Of a DNA stretch of 64,000 bases, positions 1-7,363 are shown piece after piece (within the stretch, counting starts at the first letter, position 1; the number at the start of each line of letters is the position of its first letter). The DNA lies in assembly GCF_020544405.1 (NCBI RefSeq), contig NZ_CP065410.1:1550001-1614000 (forward strand), written 5' to 3'. The notes under the pieces were generated by a model. It did no database searches and was not told where the DNA came from. It worked only from the letters and a program-made list of their open reading frames with translations. The DNA is from Pseudomonas sp. IAC-BECa141. Lineage in GTDB: Bacteria > Pseudomonadota > Gammaproteobacteria > Pseudomonadales > Pseudomonadaceae. The position numbers and the translations under genes are program-made.

Positions 1-10
1 GAGAACAGCC

Positions 11-304
11 TTGAAACGTATTTGTTCCATTTATCAAAGTTCGAAGAAAAGCGGCATGTATCTGTACGTGCTCAAGAGCGATGCGCTGGAGCGTGTGCCG
101 GAAGGCCTGATGGCGGCGTTCGGCAAGGCCAGGCATTCCTTCGATCTGGTGCTGACCCCCGAGCGCAAGCTCGCCAGCGAAGACATCGCCGTGGTCCTGG
201 AAAACCTCGACAAGCAGGGCTATCACCTGCAGATGCCACCGGCCGAGGAAGAGTACATCGAGCACTTGCCCGAAGAGTTGCTGCGACGCAACGACCCGGT
301 CTGA
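11..304 (+). CDS. ycgL: YcgL domain-containing protein
   Basis: 97-residue protein of the YcgL family, small conserved gammaproteobacterial proteins of undefined biochemical role. The N-terminus [20 protein letters not shown] and the central LVLTPERKL stretch are typical. The start is a TTG codon; no ATG lies near it in frame, and the N-terminus matches the usual length of the family. In pseudomonads this gene commonly follows the RNase D gene, which would lie just left of the window; that is background knowledge, not seen here. Confidence 0.9.
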   Translation: MKRICSIYQSSKKSGMYLYVLKSDALERVPEGLMAAFGKARHSFDLVLTPERKLASEDIAVVLENLDKQGYHLQMPPAEEEYIEHLPEELLRRNDPV

Positions 305-410
305 TCCGCGAGGCCCTGTCCTGGGCCTCTTGTAACCCCTGGAACGGTTTTTACGGCGACGGCTGCCACGAAGTGGACGGCCGCCTGCACGGTTTGCGAA
401 AGGTTTGAAG

Positions 411-1343
411 ATGCGCGTTCTGATTGCTGAACACGACCACGCGATATACGCCCGACTGCTGCGTCAGGCGGCCCCGGAGCTTGAAGTGCTGACCAGCGGC
501 GACTCCGCCGAACTGGCCCGTCAGGCCGTCGATTGCCCGGTGTGGCTGGGTCAGCCGGATCTGCTGGCGACCCTGCTGCGTCAGGGCCACCAGCCCCAAT
601 GGCTGCAATCGACCTGGGCCGGCATCACGCCGCTGTTGGCCGACGGCCTGCGCCGGGATTACCGCTTGACCCGGGCGGTCGGCATTTTCGGCCAGGTCAT
701 GGCTGAATACGTGCTGACCTACATGCTCGGCCATGAGCGCGAAGTGCTGGCGCGACTGGTCAGCCAGGTCGAGCGCAAGTGGGACAACCGCACCGGCCAG
801 AGTCTGGTCGGACGCAAGGTGCTGATCGTCGGCACCGGTGACATCGGCCAGAGCGTGGCGCAGTTCCTGCTGCCGTTTGGCGTCGAGTTGTACGGCATCG
901 CCAGCAGCGCTCGCGAGCAGGCGCCGTTTGTCGAAGTCGGCTCGATGGCGGACTTGCCGCGTCTGGTGGGCGAAGCGGATTACGTGGTCAATCTGCTGCC
1001 CAACACCGAGCACACCCACGACATCTACGACGCTGCACTGTTCAAGCAATTCAAGCCGACCGGGTTGTTCATCAACGCCGGGCGCGGTGTCGCGGTGGTC
1101 GACGCGGATCTGGTGGAAGCGTTGAAAGAAGGCCATCTGGCTGGCGCGGTGATCGACGTTTGCCGCCAGGAACCGTTGCCGCAACGGCACCCGTTCTGGA
1201 CCGCGTGGGGCCTGCTGCTGACCGGGCACAGCTCGGCACCGACCTCGCCGCCGATGATGGTGCAGTTGTTTCTGGATAACTTGCGGGCGTATCAGGCGGG
1301 CGAGGCGCTGCGCGGCGAAGTGGATTTCGCACGCGGTTACTGA
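411..1343 (+). CDS. D-2-hydroxyacid dehydrogenase
   Basis: 310-residue NAD(P)-dependent 2-hydroxyacid dehydrogenase, expected to reduce a 2-keto acid such as glyoxylate or hydroxypyruvate in the cytosol. The Rossmann motif GTGDIG begins near residue 141. NAGRG near 222-226 carries the substrate-binding Arg, and the catalytic His is H273 in TGHSSAP. The protein is slightly short, as in GhrA-type enzymes. I chose ATG 411, which has GAAAGG about 7 bases upstream, over an in-frame TTG at 405. It lies 106 bases after ycgL in the same direction. The exact substrate cannot be told. Confidence 0.88.
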   Translation: MRVLIAEHDHAIYARLLRQAAPELEVLTSGDSAELARQAVDCPVWLGQPDLLATLLRQGHQPQWLQSTWAGITPLLADGLRRDYRLTRAVGIFGQVMAEYVLTYMLGHEREVLARLVSQVERKWDNRTGQSLVGRKVLIVGTGDIGQSVAQFLLPFGVELYGIASSAREQAPFVEVGSMADLPRLVGEADYVVNLLPNTEHTHDIYDAALFKQFKPTGLFINAGRGVAVVDADLVEALKEGHLAGAVIDVCRQEPLPQRHPFWTAWGLLLTGHSSAPTSPPMMVQLFLDNLRAYQAGEALRGEVDFARGY

Positions 1344-1348
1344 CTAGA

Positions 1349-1450
1349 GATCGTTCCCACGCTCCGCGTGGGAATGCAGCCCGTGACGCTCCGCGTCACT
1401 GGACGCGGAGCGTCCCTTGAGGCATTCCCACGCAGAGCGTGGGAACGATC
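1349..1450. repeat. REP-type palindromic repeat (long GATCGTTCCCACG form)
   Basis: Outer arms GATCGTTCCCACGC and GCGTGGGAACGATC are inverted. Between them is a second palindrome, GACGCTCCGCGTC with its partner GGACGCGGAGCGTCC. It lies between the converging dehydrogenase and nitroreductase genes. The same architecture recurs at 5169-5274 and 32806-32912. Confidence 0.9.
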
Positions 1451-1459
1451 AAACGGGGC

Positions 1460-2053
1460 TTAGAGGGTGAAATCGCCTTCAGCCGCCAGTTCGCTCAGCG
1501 GACGACGCGGGCTCGGCGTTTCCCGTGCTTGCAGGTAATCCGCCAGGCTTGCCTTGTCACCCAGCTTGCCCACCGCGACGGCGGCGTGCAGCGCATAGCC
1601 TTGCGGAATGTTCAGCTCCTTGCGGGTCAGCTCCTGATCGAAGCCGGCCATGCCGTGGGTGTGCCAGCCGCTCAGGCTCGCTTGCAGCGCCAGATGGCCC
1701 CACGCGGAACCGGTGTCGAAGGTGTGCCACAGCGCTGGCGTTTCCTCGGTCGCGCCCGGTGCGGTGAAGGTGGTTTTCGAAATCACGATCACCAGTGCCG
1801 ACGCGTGCTGTGCCCAGCTGCGGTTGAATTCATTGAGCAGACCCAGGTAACGCTCCCAGTTCGGCGTGTCGCGACGGGCATAGAGAAAACGCCACGGCTG
1901 CGAGTTGTACGCCGACGGCGCCCAGCGCGCGGCTTCGAAGAAGCTCAACAAGGTTTCTTCGGAAATCGCTTCGCCGGTAAAGGCGCGGGGCGACCAGCGA
2001 TCGGTGAACTGCGGGTGAATGGCGTATTCGGCAACGCGAGGGTTGGCACTCAT
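1460..2053 (-). CDS. Nitroreductase family protein
   Basis: 197-residue FMN-dependent nitroreductase-fold oxidoreductase. The N-terminal RWSPRAFTGEAISEE, then EAARWAPSAYNSQPWRF, form the typical FMN-binding segment. GSAWGHLALQA and a C-terminal GKLGDK complete the pattern. The reading frame could start earlier (2161), but MSANPRVAEY at 2053 has an AAGGA ribosome site about 8 bases upstream and matches family length. Substrate unknown; such proteins reduce nitro compounds or quinones in vitro. Confidence 0.88.
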   Translation of the reverse strand: MSANPRVAEYAIHPQFTDRWSPRAFTGEAISEETLLSFFEAARWAPSAYNSQPWRFLYARRDTPNWERYLGLLNEFNRSWAQHASALVIVISKTTFTAPGATEETPALWHTFDTGSAWGHLALQASLSGWHTHGMAGFDQELTRKELNIPQGYALHAAVAVGKLGDKASLADYLQARETPSPRRPLSELAAEGDFTL

Positions 2054-2332
2054 CGAGAGATTCCTTGCTACGTTTGAGGACAGGTTGGAAGCGAAACCCG
2101 GCGGGATCAGTTGGGCTGAACGATGGGGTTGTGGCGCAAGCCTGCAGTTCACCGGGTGCAACGCGGTCGAGCGTTAATGGCATCCGGCGAAGGCCTAGTG
2201 TGACCGGCAAAGCTACTTGGCCGCGCAAAAACTGACAAGCCCCGCACAACCGGCAGTCGCCAGCGCTTGGATCACGGGGCCTTGGGCACTAGACTGGCGG
2301 CCTTTTCACCACCTGATGTTGATGCTTGAGCC

Positions 2333-2782
2333 ATGGCCGCCAAAGTCGAACCGTTCTGGATACGCAAAACCCTCGATCAACTCGATCACGAGGAGTGGGA
2401 ATCGCTGTGCGACGGTTGCGGCCTGTGCTGCCTGCAAAAGCTCGAGGATGAAGAAGACAACAGCGTCTATTACACGCGTATCGCCTGCAAACTGCTGGAC
2501 CTGAAAACCTGCCAGTGCAGCGATTACCCGAACCGCATGAAGTTTGTTCCGGACTGCATCCAGCTCACCCCGGGCCAGGCCGAACAATTCAAATGGCTGC
2601 CGCCGACCTGCGGTTATCGGCTGGTCAGCGAAGGCAAGGATCTGCCGCTGTGGCATCACCTGGTCTGCGGTGATCGCGACGCGGTGCACCACGAGCGGAT
2701 TTCCCAGTCCGGGCGCATGCTCGCCGAAGGCAGCGTGCCGGAAGACGACTGGGAAGATCACCTGATTTTCCGCGCAGGTTAA
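2333..2782 (+). CDS. ycgN: YcgN family cysteine-cluster protein (UPF0260)
   Basis: 149-residue protein with the motif CDGCGLCC (C26, C29, C32, C33) and further cysteines in [18 protein letters not shown] and PTCGYR. These are the signature of the YcgN/YkgJ group, whose cysteine cluster is thought to bind zinc or an Fe-S centre. Function unknown. It starts the pair with the secreted protein at 2803 (20-base gap). A divergent region of about 280 bases separates it from the nitroreductase gene, and I recognise no operator in it. Confidence 0.9.
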   Translation: MAAKVEPFWIRKTLDQLDHEEWESLCDGCGLCCLQKLEDEEDNSVYYTRIACKLLDLKTCQCSDYPNRMKFVPDCIQLTPGQAEQFKWLPPTCGYRLVSEGKDLPLWHHLVCGDRDAVHHERISQSGRMLAEGSVPEDDWEDHLIFRAG

Positions 2783-2802
2783 CGATTGACCAAGGAGCAG
2801 GT

Positions 2803-4032
2803 ATGGCGACGGGATTGCGCCGGGCGCTGATCGTCACGCTGCTGGCGCTGAGTGCGCCGGTGTGGGCGGCGAAGAAAGTCGATCTGGATTATCAGGTACG
2901 CCTGTTGCCGCAGAGCGATCAGGCCGAAGTGCGCATGACCTTCGCCAGGGGCGAAGCGGTGCGCAGCCTGGATTTCGACCTTGGCGATGGCAGCCGCTAC
3001 AGCGATTTCAAGGCCGACGGCCAGTGGCAACTGACGCCGGGCAAACCGGCGCGCGGGGTCTGGCGCCCGACGGCGGACAAGGCCAGCCTGACCTACCGCG
3101 TGCGCATCAGCCATGGTCGCAAGAACGGCAGTTTCGACACGCGCATGACCCCGACCTGGGCGCTGATGCGCGGCGATGAACTGGTGCCGCCAGCCAGGCT
3201 CGATCAACAGGACGGCATCGAGCTGGTCGCACGCCTGCACTTCGAATTGCCCGATGGCTGGAAAAGCGTCGAAACCGCCTGGCCACGCATCGGCAAGAAC
3301 AAATTCCGCATCGATAATCCGTCACGCCTGTTCGACCGCCCGACCGGCTGGATGCTCGCCGGCCACCTTGGCAGCCGTCGCACGCGGCTGGGGGAAACCG
3401 AAGTCACCGTGGCCTCGCCGCAAGGGCAGGGCATGCGCCGGATGGACGTGCTGACGCTGCTGACGTTTGTCTGGCCGCAGGTGCAGGCGGTGTTTCCGCG
3501 CCATCCGAGCAAACTGTTGATCGTCGGTGCCAACGACCCGATGTGGCGCGGCAGCCTGGCGGCGCGGGAGTCGATCTACCTCAACACGCGGTTGCCGCTG
3601 GTCAGCGAAAGCGGCAGCAGCGCACTGGTGCGCGAGCTGGCGCAAGTGTTCGGACGGATCAACGACGAGCAGCGCAGCGACTGGATCAGCGAAGGGTTTG
3701 CCGAGTATTACGCCATCGAACTGGTGCGCCGTGCGGGGGGCATGAGCGACGAGCGTTACCAGGCGTTGCAGGCGAAACTGGCCAGGGACAGCCAGAAGGT
3801 CACGACCCTGCGCGGCGAGCAGATCAGCCCGGCGCAGGTGTCGAAAGCGGTGCTGCTGTTGCAGGAGCTGGATGGCGAAATTCGCCTGAAGACCCGCAAC
3901 AAGCGCTCGCTGGATGACATGCTGCGCGGGGCAATGCATCTGGGGACGGTGGACACCAAAGCGTTCGTGCAACTCGCCGAAAGCATTCTCGGCGAGTCGT
4001 CCAAAGTCCTCGATACCGCGTTACTGCAGTAA
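2803..4032 (+). CDS. Secreted protein with degenerate M1/M61-type metallopeptidase fold
   Basis: 409 residues. A signal peptide ends near VWA-AKK (about residue 23). An N-terminal beta-rich half is followed by a peptidase-like half containing WISEGFAEYYA (294-304), which resembles the third-ligand helix of M1/M61 aminopeptidases. Where HExxH would be expected the protein has R277-E-L-A-Q281, so both zinc-binding histidines are missing and it is unlikely to be an active gluzincin. Probably periplasmic and non-catalytic: a binding or scaffold role is inference. The SD GGAG lies upstream of ATG 2803, and the gene is probably cotranscribed with ycgN. Confidence 0.75.
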   Translation: MATGLRRALIVTLLALSAPVWAAKKVDLDYQVRLLPQSDQAEVRMTFARGEAVRSLDFDLGDGSRYSDFKADGQWQLTPGKPARGVWRPTADKASLTYRVRISHGRKNGSFDTRMTPTWALMRGDELVPPARLDQQDGIELVARLHFELPDGWKSVETAWPRIGKNKFRIDNPSRLFDRPTGWMLAGHLGSRRTRLGETEVTVASPQGQGMRRMDVLTLLTFVWPQVQAVFPRHPSKLLIVGANDPMWRGSLAARESIYLNTRLPLVSESGSSALVRELAQVFGRINDEQRSDWISEGFAEYYAIELVRRAGGMSDERYQALQAKLARDSQKVTTLRGEQISPAQVSKAVLLLQELDGEIRLKTRNKRSLDDMLRGAMHLGTVDTKAFVQLAESILGESSKVLDTALLQ

Positions 4033-4037
4033 TACCG

Positions 4038-4132
4038 TCATCGCTGGCCAGCCAGCTCCCACAGGATTGTGTGGTGACCACCGATTGGTCTCCACCCCAA
4101 AACATTGTGGGAGCTGGCTTGCCAGCGATGAG
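4038..4132. repeat. REP-type inverted repeat (GCCAGC/GGGAGC form)
   Basis: Arms TCATCGCTGGCCAGCCAGCTCCCAC and the near-inverse GTGGGAGCTGGCTTGCCAGCGATGA enclose about 45 bases. It sits between the converging ends of the genes at 2803-4032 and 4160-4537 and could fold into one large hairpin. Confidence 0.85.
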
Positions 4133-4159
4133 GCCAGCAGCCTCAAGGTAAATCCAGAA

Positions 4160-4537
4160 TCAAACCCCGGCTTTCGGCGATTTCACTGAGTCATTACCGG
4201 TCACCGTAGCGGTGTTGGTCGCCGCTTCGGCATTGGCCTTGAGCTTGCTCAGCTCGTCGCCGGCCCGCTCGATCTTTGCCCGCACGTTGTTCATGTCCTG
4301 ACGACTTTTCTCCAGCAGGCTTTTCACCGAGCTGTGGCCAGTGATGCCGCGGGCCATGGCCACACCGCCAATCGCCACCTGAATCAGCCCGAACACCCCG
4401 CCACGGCGCAGGCCCTTGCCGACCATGATCACGCCGCCGGCCAGCGAGCCGATGCGCTCCCAGCCTTCGACGTTCTGCTCGGAACGGCTCTGGAACGGGG
4501 TGGATTCGATACGCTCGACGCGTTTGAGCTCGGTCAT
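4160..4537 (-). CDS. YgaP-like / DUF2892 membrane protein
   Basis: 125 residues. The segment GSLAGGVIMVGKGLRRGGVF followed by LIQVAIGGVAMARGITG resembles the two-helix DUF2892 (YgaP transmembrane) domain. A C-terminal charged helix, probably coiled coil, follows (KSRQDMNNVRAKIERAGDELSKLK, split here only for description). ATG 4537 (MTELKRVER) has GGAG 8 bases upstream and is preferred over longer in-frame starts. Likely an inner-membrane protein with a cytosolic tail; function unknown. Confidence 0.72.
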   Translation of the reverse strand: MTELKRVERIESTPFQSRSEQNVEGWERIGSLAGGVIMVGKGLRRGGVFGLIQVAIGGVAMARGITGHSSVKSLLEKSRQDMNNVRAKIERAGDELSKLKANAEAATNTATVTGNDSVKSPKAGV

Positions 4538-4618
4538 GATCTTTCTCCAGGCAATGAGTAATCGATAAACAAGCTGACTGCGCAGGCCGTCAGCTCGTTC
4601 CATCGGATGTGCGGCGTT

Positions 4619-5089
4619 TCAGCGGAATTTCGGTCCGGAGCGGGTATTCAGGCCTTTGGCCATACGGTCGTAGAGCACGACGTTGACCGTGGCGGCGAGA
4701 TTCATGCAGCCGGTGGTCGGGATGTACACGACGTCTTCGCACCAATCGCGGATCTCTTGATCCAGCGAGCCGTCTTCGGGGCCGAAGATGTACAGAGCGC
4801 GATCCGGGTGGGTGTATTCCGGCAACGGGCGGGCGCCGTCGACCAGTTCCACGGCGACCGGGACGCAGTTGAGCGGCAGGATCTTTTTCAGGTCGTCGAT
4901 GCCGATCAGCGGGATGTCGTAGTGCACGCGCTTGGTGTCGGTGACGAAATCGGCGGCGCGCTCATAGCGCTTGCCGGTGTAGAACACGGTCGACACGCCG
5001 TAGCAGCCTGCGGCGCGCATCACCGAACCGACGTTTTCCGGTGATTTGGGGTTATATAAACCAATGCAGCTGTACCGTTTGTCTGCCAC
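4619..5089 (-). CDS. TrmH/SPOUT-family RNA methyltransferase (internal start)
   Basis: 156 residues if begun at GTG 5089 (VADKRYSCIGLYNPKSPENV), the usual N-terminus for this small SpoU-type 2'-O-methyltransferase group. SPOUT motif 2 is ALYIFGPEDGSL and motif 3 is VYIPTTGCMNLAATVNVVLY, which together form the trefoil-knot SAM site. It should methylate tRNA or rRNA ribose in the cytosol as a dimer. GAAGG lies about 10 bases before the GTG, and a perfect TATAAT on this strand at 5125-5120 could be its own promoter. Confidence 0.8.
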   Translation of the reverse strand: MADKRYSCIGLYNPKSPENVGSVMRAAGCYGVSTVFYTGKRYERAADFVTDTKRVHYDIPLIGIDDLKKILPLNCVPVAVELVDGARPLPEYTHPDRALYIFGPEDGSLDQEIRDWCEDVVYIPTTGCMNLAATVNVVLYDRMAKGLNTRSGPKFR

Positions 5090-5656
5090 GAGCGGGGTGC
5101 CTTCGGGAAAAAGAGGGCGATTATACGGGGATTGGGGGAGGGCGGGCAGATTGAGGATCTGCGGTGCTGATCGTTCCCACGCTCTGCGTGGGAATGCCTC
5201 AATGGACGCTCTGCGTCCGCTTTGGGACGCGGAGCGTCCCGGGCTGCATTCCCACGCGGAGCGTGGGAACGATCGGAGTGGTGGCTCAGTCTTCTTTTTC
5301 ATCAGCCCGGCCAGGGCAGCAAACGGGTTGTGCGTGGCCTTGGCGATTTTCGGCGTGCTCAGCGAGCCTTCGCCGAAGTACTGCTGGTCGGTGTAGCGCG
5401 AGTGTTCGTTGTCGTGGCAGTACAGGCACAGCAGCTCCCAGTTGGAACCGTCCTGCGGATTGTTGTCGTGGTTGTGGTCGCGGTGGTGCACGGTCAATTC
5501 GCTCAGGCGCTTGCCGGAAAACTCACGGGCGCAGCGGCCGCACACGTGCGGGTACATCTTCAGGGCCTTGTCGCGGTAGCCCATTTCCTTGTCGCGCTGG
5601 TTGTCGGCGAGGATGCGATCCAGCTTCGAAGTGTTGGTCGGGGTGGACGAACTCAT
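4619..5656 (-). CDS. YajD-like HNH nuclease reading through a REP into an RNA methyltransferase
   Basis: One uninterrupted 345-codon frame. Codons 1-120 encode a YajD-family HNH protein: CGRCAREF, ELTVHHRDHNHDNN (HNH core), LLCLYCHDNEH. After LAGLMKKK the frame continues as TEPPLRSFPRSAWECSPG, which is the translation of the REP at 5169-5274, and then into a complete SPOUT methyltransferase (codons about 190-345). YajD proteins normally end soon after this KKK. One extra base there would give an immediate TGA at 5286-5288. Either a fusion protein is made or, more likely, the methyltransferase is also translated from its own GTG at 5089. Confidence 0.7.
   Translation of the reverse strand: MSSSTPTNTSKLDRILADNQRDKEMGYRDKALKMYPHVCGRCAREFSGKRLSELTVHHRDHNHDNNPQDGSNWELLCLYCHDNEHSRYTDQQYFGEGSLSTPKIAKATHNPFAALAGLMKKKTEPPLRSFPRSAWECSPGRSASQSGRRASIEAFPRRAWERSAPQILNLPALPQSPYNRPLFPEGTPLVADKRYSCIGLYNPKSPENVGSVMRAAGCYGVSTVFYTGKRYERAADFVTDTKRVHYDIPLIGIDDLKKILPLNCVPVAVELVDGARPLPEYTHPDRALYIFGPEDGSLDQEIRDWCEDVVYIPTTGCMNLAATVNVVLYDRMAKGLNTRSGPKFR
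5120..5125 (-). promoter_or_regulatory. Candidate -10 box for the RNA methyltransferase
   Basis: The minus strand reads TATAAT, a perfect sigma-70 -10 hexamer 31 bases upstream of the GTG at 5089 and downstream of the REP. No convincing -35 is seen 16-18 bases further up, so the call is tentative. Confidence 0.4.
5169..5274. repeat. REP-type palindromic repeat inside an open reading frame
   Basis: Same long GATCGTTCCCACG...CGTGGGAACGATC architecture as at 1349-1450, with the inner palindrome GGACGCTCTGCGTCC / GGGACGCGGAGCGTCCC. Here it is translated in frame as the linker between the HNH and methyltransferase halves. Confidence 0.9.
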
Positions 5657-5704
5657 GGGTTCACCTTTGCAGAAGACTAATGACGGTTATGAGGCAAGTT
5701 TAGC

Positions 5705-6391
5705 TCAGCCCTTGAGCTTCTCGGCAATCCAGATCGTGTGGCGCGTGCCTTTGTTGCCGTGGGCGAAGACCTGCACTTCCTCGGCCTTGAAACCGGCCTT
5801 GCGCAATTTGTCGGAAAACTGCCGGTCGGCGCTGGCCGACCACACCGCGAGCACGCCTTTGGGCCGCATGGCCTTGGCGCAAGCGGCAAGACCGGCGGCG
5901 GAATACAGCCAACTGTTGGCCTTCTGGGTCAGGCCTTCGGGGCCGTTGTCGACGTCGAGCATGATCGCGTCGAAGCCATTCGGCTCGCTTTGCAGCACCT
6001 TGGCCACGTCTTCCTGACGAATCACCGTGCGCGGATCGAGCAGCGGACGTCCGGACTTTTCTCCGAGCGGGCCACGGTTCCACTCGACCACGCCAGGCAC
6101 CAGCTCGGCGACCACCACTTCGGCGCTCTTGCCCAGATGCTTGAGTGCGCAGGCGAGGGTGAAGCCCATGCCCAGGCCGCCGATCAGCACCCGCGAGTTC
6201 GGCCGACCAGCGACCTTGCGGCACGGGATCTCGGCCAGCGCGTCTTCGGAACCGTGCATGCGGGTGTTCATCAATTGGCCGCCGTCGCCGCCCTGGATCT
6301 TGATGACGAAGTCCTCGCCATACTCGAACAGGCACAGGGCGCCGCCATTGTCAGGGATCGGCGTGGTGTCGAGCAGAACGAAACGTTTCAT
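5705..6391 (-). CDS. Spermidine-synthase-like SAM/aminopropyl transferase-fold protein
   Basis: 228 residues, short for a spermidine synthase. The sequence RVLIGGLGMGFTLACAL is the nucleoside-binding glycine loop, VVVAELVPGVVEWN carries the acidic end of strand 2, and AIMLDVDNGP is motif III. Family members in Pseudomonas are annotated as spermidine synthase or methyltransferase, but the conserved polyamine-binding aspartates are not evident, so the substrate is unknown. Probably cytosolic. The start MKRFVLLDTTPIPDN at 6391 is the only sensible one. Confidence 0.75.
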   Translation of the reverse strand: MKRFVLLDTTPIPDNGGALCLFEYGEDFVIKIQGGDGGQLMNTRMHGSEDALAEIPCRKVAGRPNSRVLIGGLGMGFTLACALKHLGKSAEVVVAELVPGVVEWNRGPLGEKSGRPLLDPRTVIRQEDVAKVLQSEPNGFDAIMLDVDNGPEGLTQKANSWLYSAAGLAACAKAMRPKGVLAVWSASADRQFSDKLRKAGFKAEEVQVFAHGNKGTRHTIWIAEKLKG

Positions 6392-6469
6392 GGAAATCTC
6401 TACGGGGGGAAGGCAAGCCGGCGCGTTGGGAGTAGCCTGAAGGCAGACTTCAGGCCAACGGAGCCCTTG

Positions 6470-6754
6470 ATGAAGCGCACCATTCTAACGGCCATTACCC
6501 TGGCCGCGCTCTCGATAACTGCCGTACAGGCGCAACAGACGATTCCCGTCAGCCCGACACCGCAACCGGGCTCGCCCGGTACTGCGACGCCAACCCCGTA
6601 TCCGCAGATCAGCCCGGTGCCGATTCCCAAGGCCGGCCCCGGCAGTGGCGGCCCGCCGCTGGTGCCGATCGAAATGCCCAGCCCGCCGACCAAGGATCAG
6701 CCATTGCCGGGCCTGGAACAGACCGACAGCAAACCCAAATCCCCGGGAGGCTAG
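6470..6754 (+). CDS. Small secreted proline-rich protein
   Basis: 94 residues. A clear signal peptide (MKRTILTAITLAALSITAVQAQ) ends near residue 21. The mature part is almost entirely Pro/Gly/Ser/Thr (PTPQPGSPGTATPTPYPQ, PMPSPPTKDQP) with no cysteines, so it is probably unstructured in the periplasm. It starts 78 bases after, and divergent from, the spermidine-synthase-like gene. Its TAG stop shares the four bases CTAG with the stop of the opposing gene. Function unknown. Confidence 0.72.
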   Translation: MKRTILTAITLAALSITAVQAQQTIPVSPTPQPGSPGTATPTPYPQISPVPIPKAGPGSGGPPLVPIEMPSPPTKDQPLPGLEQTDSKPKSPGG

Positions 6755-7224
6755 ATCTGCTGGGCGGCGAGTTGTCCGTCGGCCATGCGCAGGCGTTTGG
6801 ACAGGGAAACGGCGAGGGCGCGGATGATCTTGGCGGCAATCTTCGGCGCGTCGTTGAGCATTTTTTCCAGCGAATCCTTGCCGAGATTGAGCAACTGACA
6901 GTTGCTCGCCGCGACGCAAGTCGCCGAACGGCGCTCACCGTCGAGCACGGCCATTTCGCCGAACGCCCGGCCGCTGCGCAGGGTAGCCATGGTCACGACC
7001 TGGCCGTCGCCGCCGGTTTTCTGCACGGCCACCTGGCCGGTGTGGATGATGCACATGAAACTGCCGGCATCGCCTTCGCGAAAGATCGCTTCACCTTCAG
7101 CCACGGTGCTGATGCTGAAGTAGCCCGACGCGGCGGCGAAATCCGCCAGTTGCAATTGATCGAACAGGCCGCAGTCCATCAGCCAGTCGCGGATTTCGTT
7201 GTTCAGTAAAGTGGGTTCTGACAT
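6751..7224 (-). CDS. Cyclic-nucleotide-binding domain protein without DNA-binding domain
   Basis: 157 residues forming essentially one cNMP-binding (Crp-type) domain: EGEAIFREGDAGSFMCIIHTG, then GRAFGEMAVLDGERRSATCVA, which matches the phosphate-binding cassette G-E-hydrophobic...R-[ST]-A. There is no C-terminal helix-turn-helix; the sequence ends after a helix (KIIRALAVSLSKRLRMADGQL). It may sense cAMP or c-di-GMP and act through a partner. Convergent with the proline-rich gene, overlapping by 4 bases. Confidence 0.82.
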   Translation of the reverse strand: MSEPTLLNNEIRDWLMDCGLFDQLQLADFAAASGYFSISTVAEGEAIFREGDAGSFMCIIHTGQVAVQKTGGDGQVVTMATLRSGRAFGEMAVLDGERRSATCVAASNCQLLNLGKDSLEKMLNDAPKIAAKIIRALAVSLSKRLRMADGQLAAQQI

Positions 7225-7273
7225 GTCGTCACAATCTTTTTGTTTTCACAGGTTGCAGGCACTACACGGATCG

Positions 7274-7299
7274 TTGTGGGAGCAAGCTCGCTCCCACAA
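7274..7299. repeat. Short REP hairpin (TGTGGGAGC form)
   Basis: TTGTGGGAGC and GCTCCCACAA are perfect inverted arms around AAGCTC. It lies between two minus-strand genes, downstream of oligopeptidase B's neighbour, and could act as a transcript 3' end or REP. Confidence 0.85.
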
Positions 7300-7363
7300 T
7301 GGGATCTGTGGTGTATCGACCGCCGGGGTCTGGAATTAAGACCCAAGTGACCGGCGGAGTTCC

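Noticed and set aside
6751..7224. Crp/Fnr transcription factor
   Set aside because: No helix-turn-helix follows the cNMP-binding domain; the protein ends at 157 residues.
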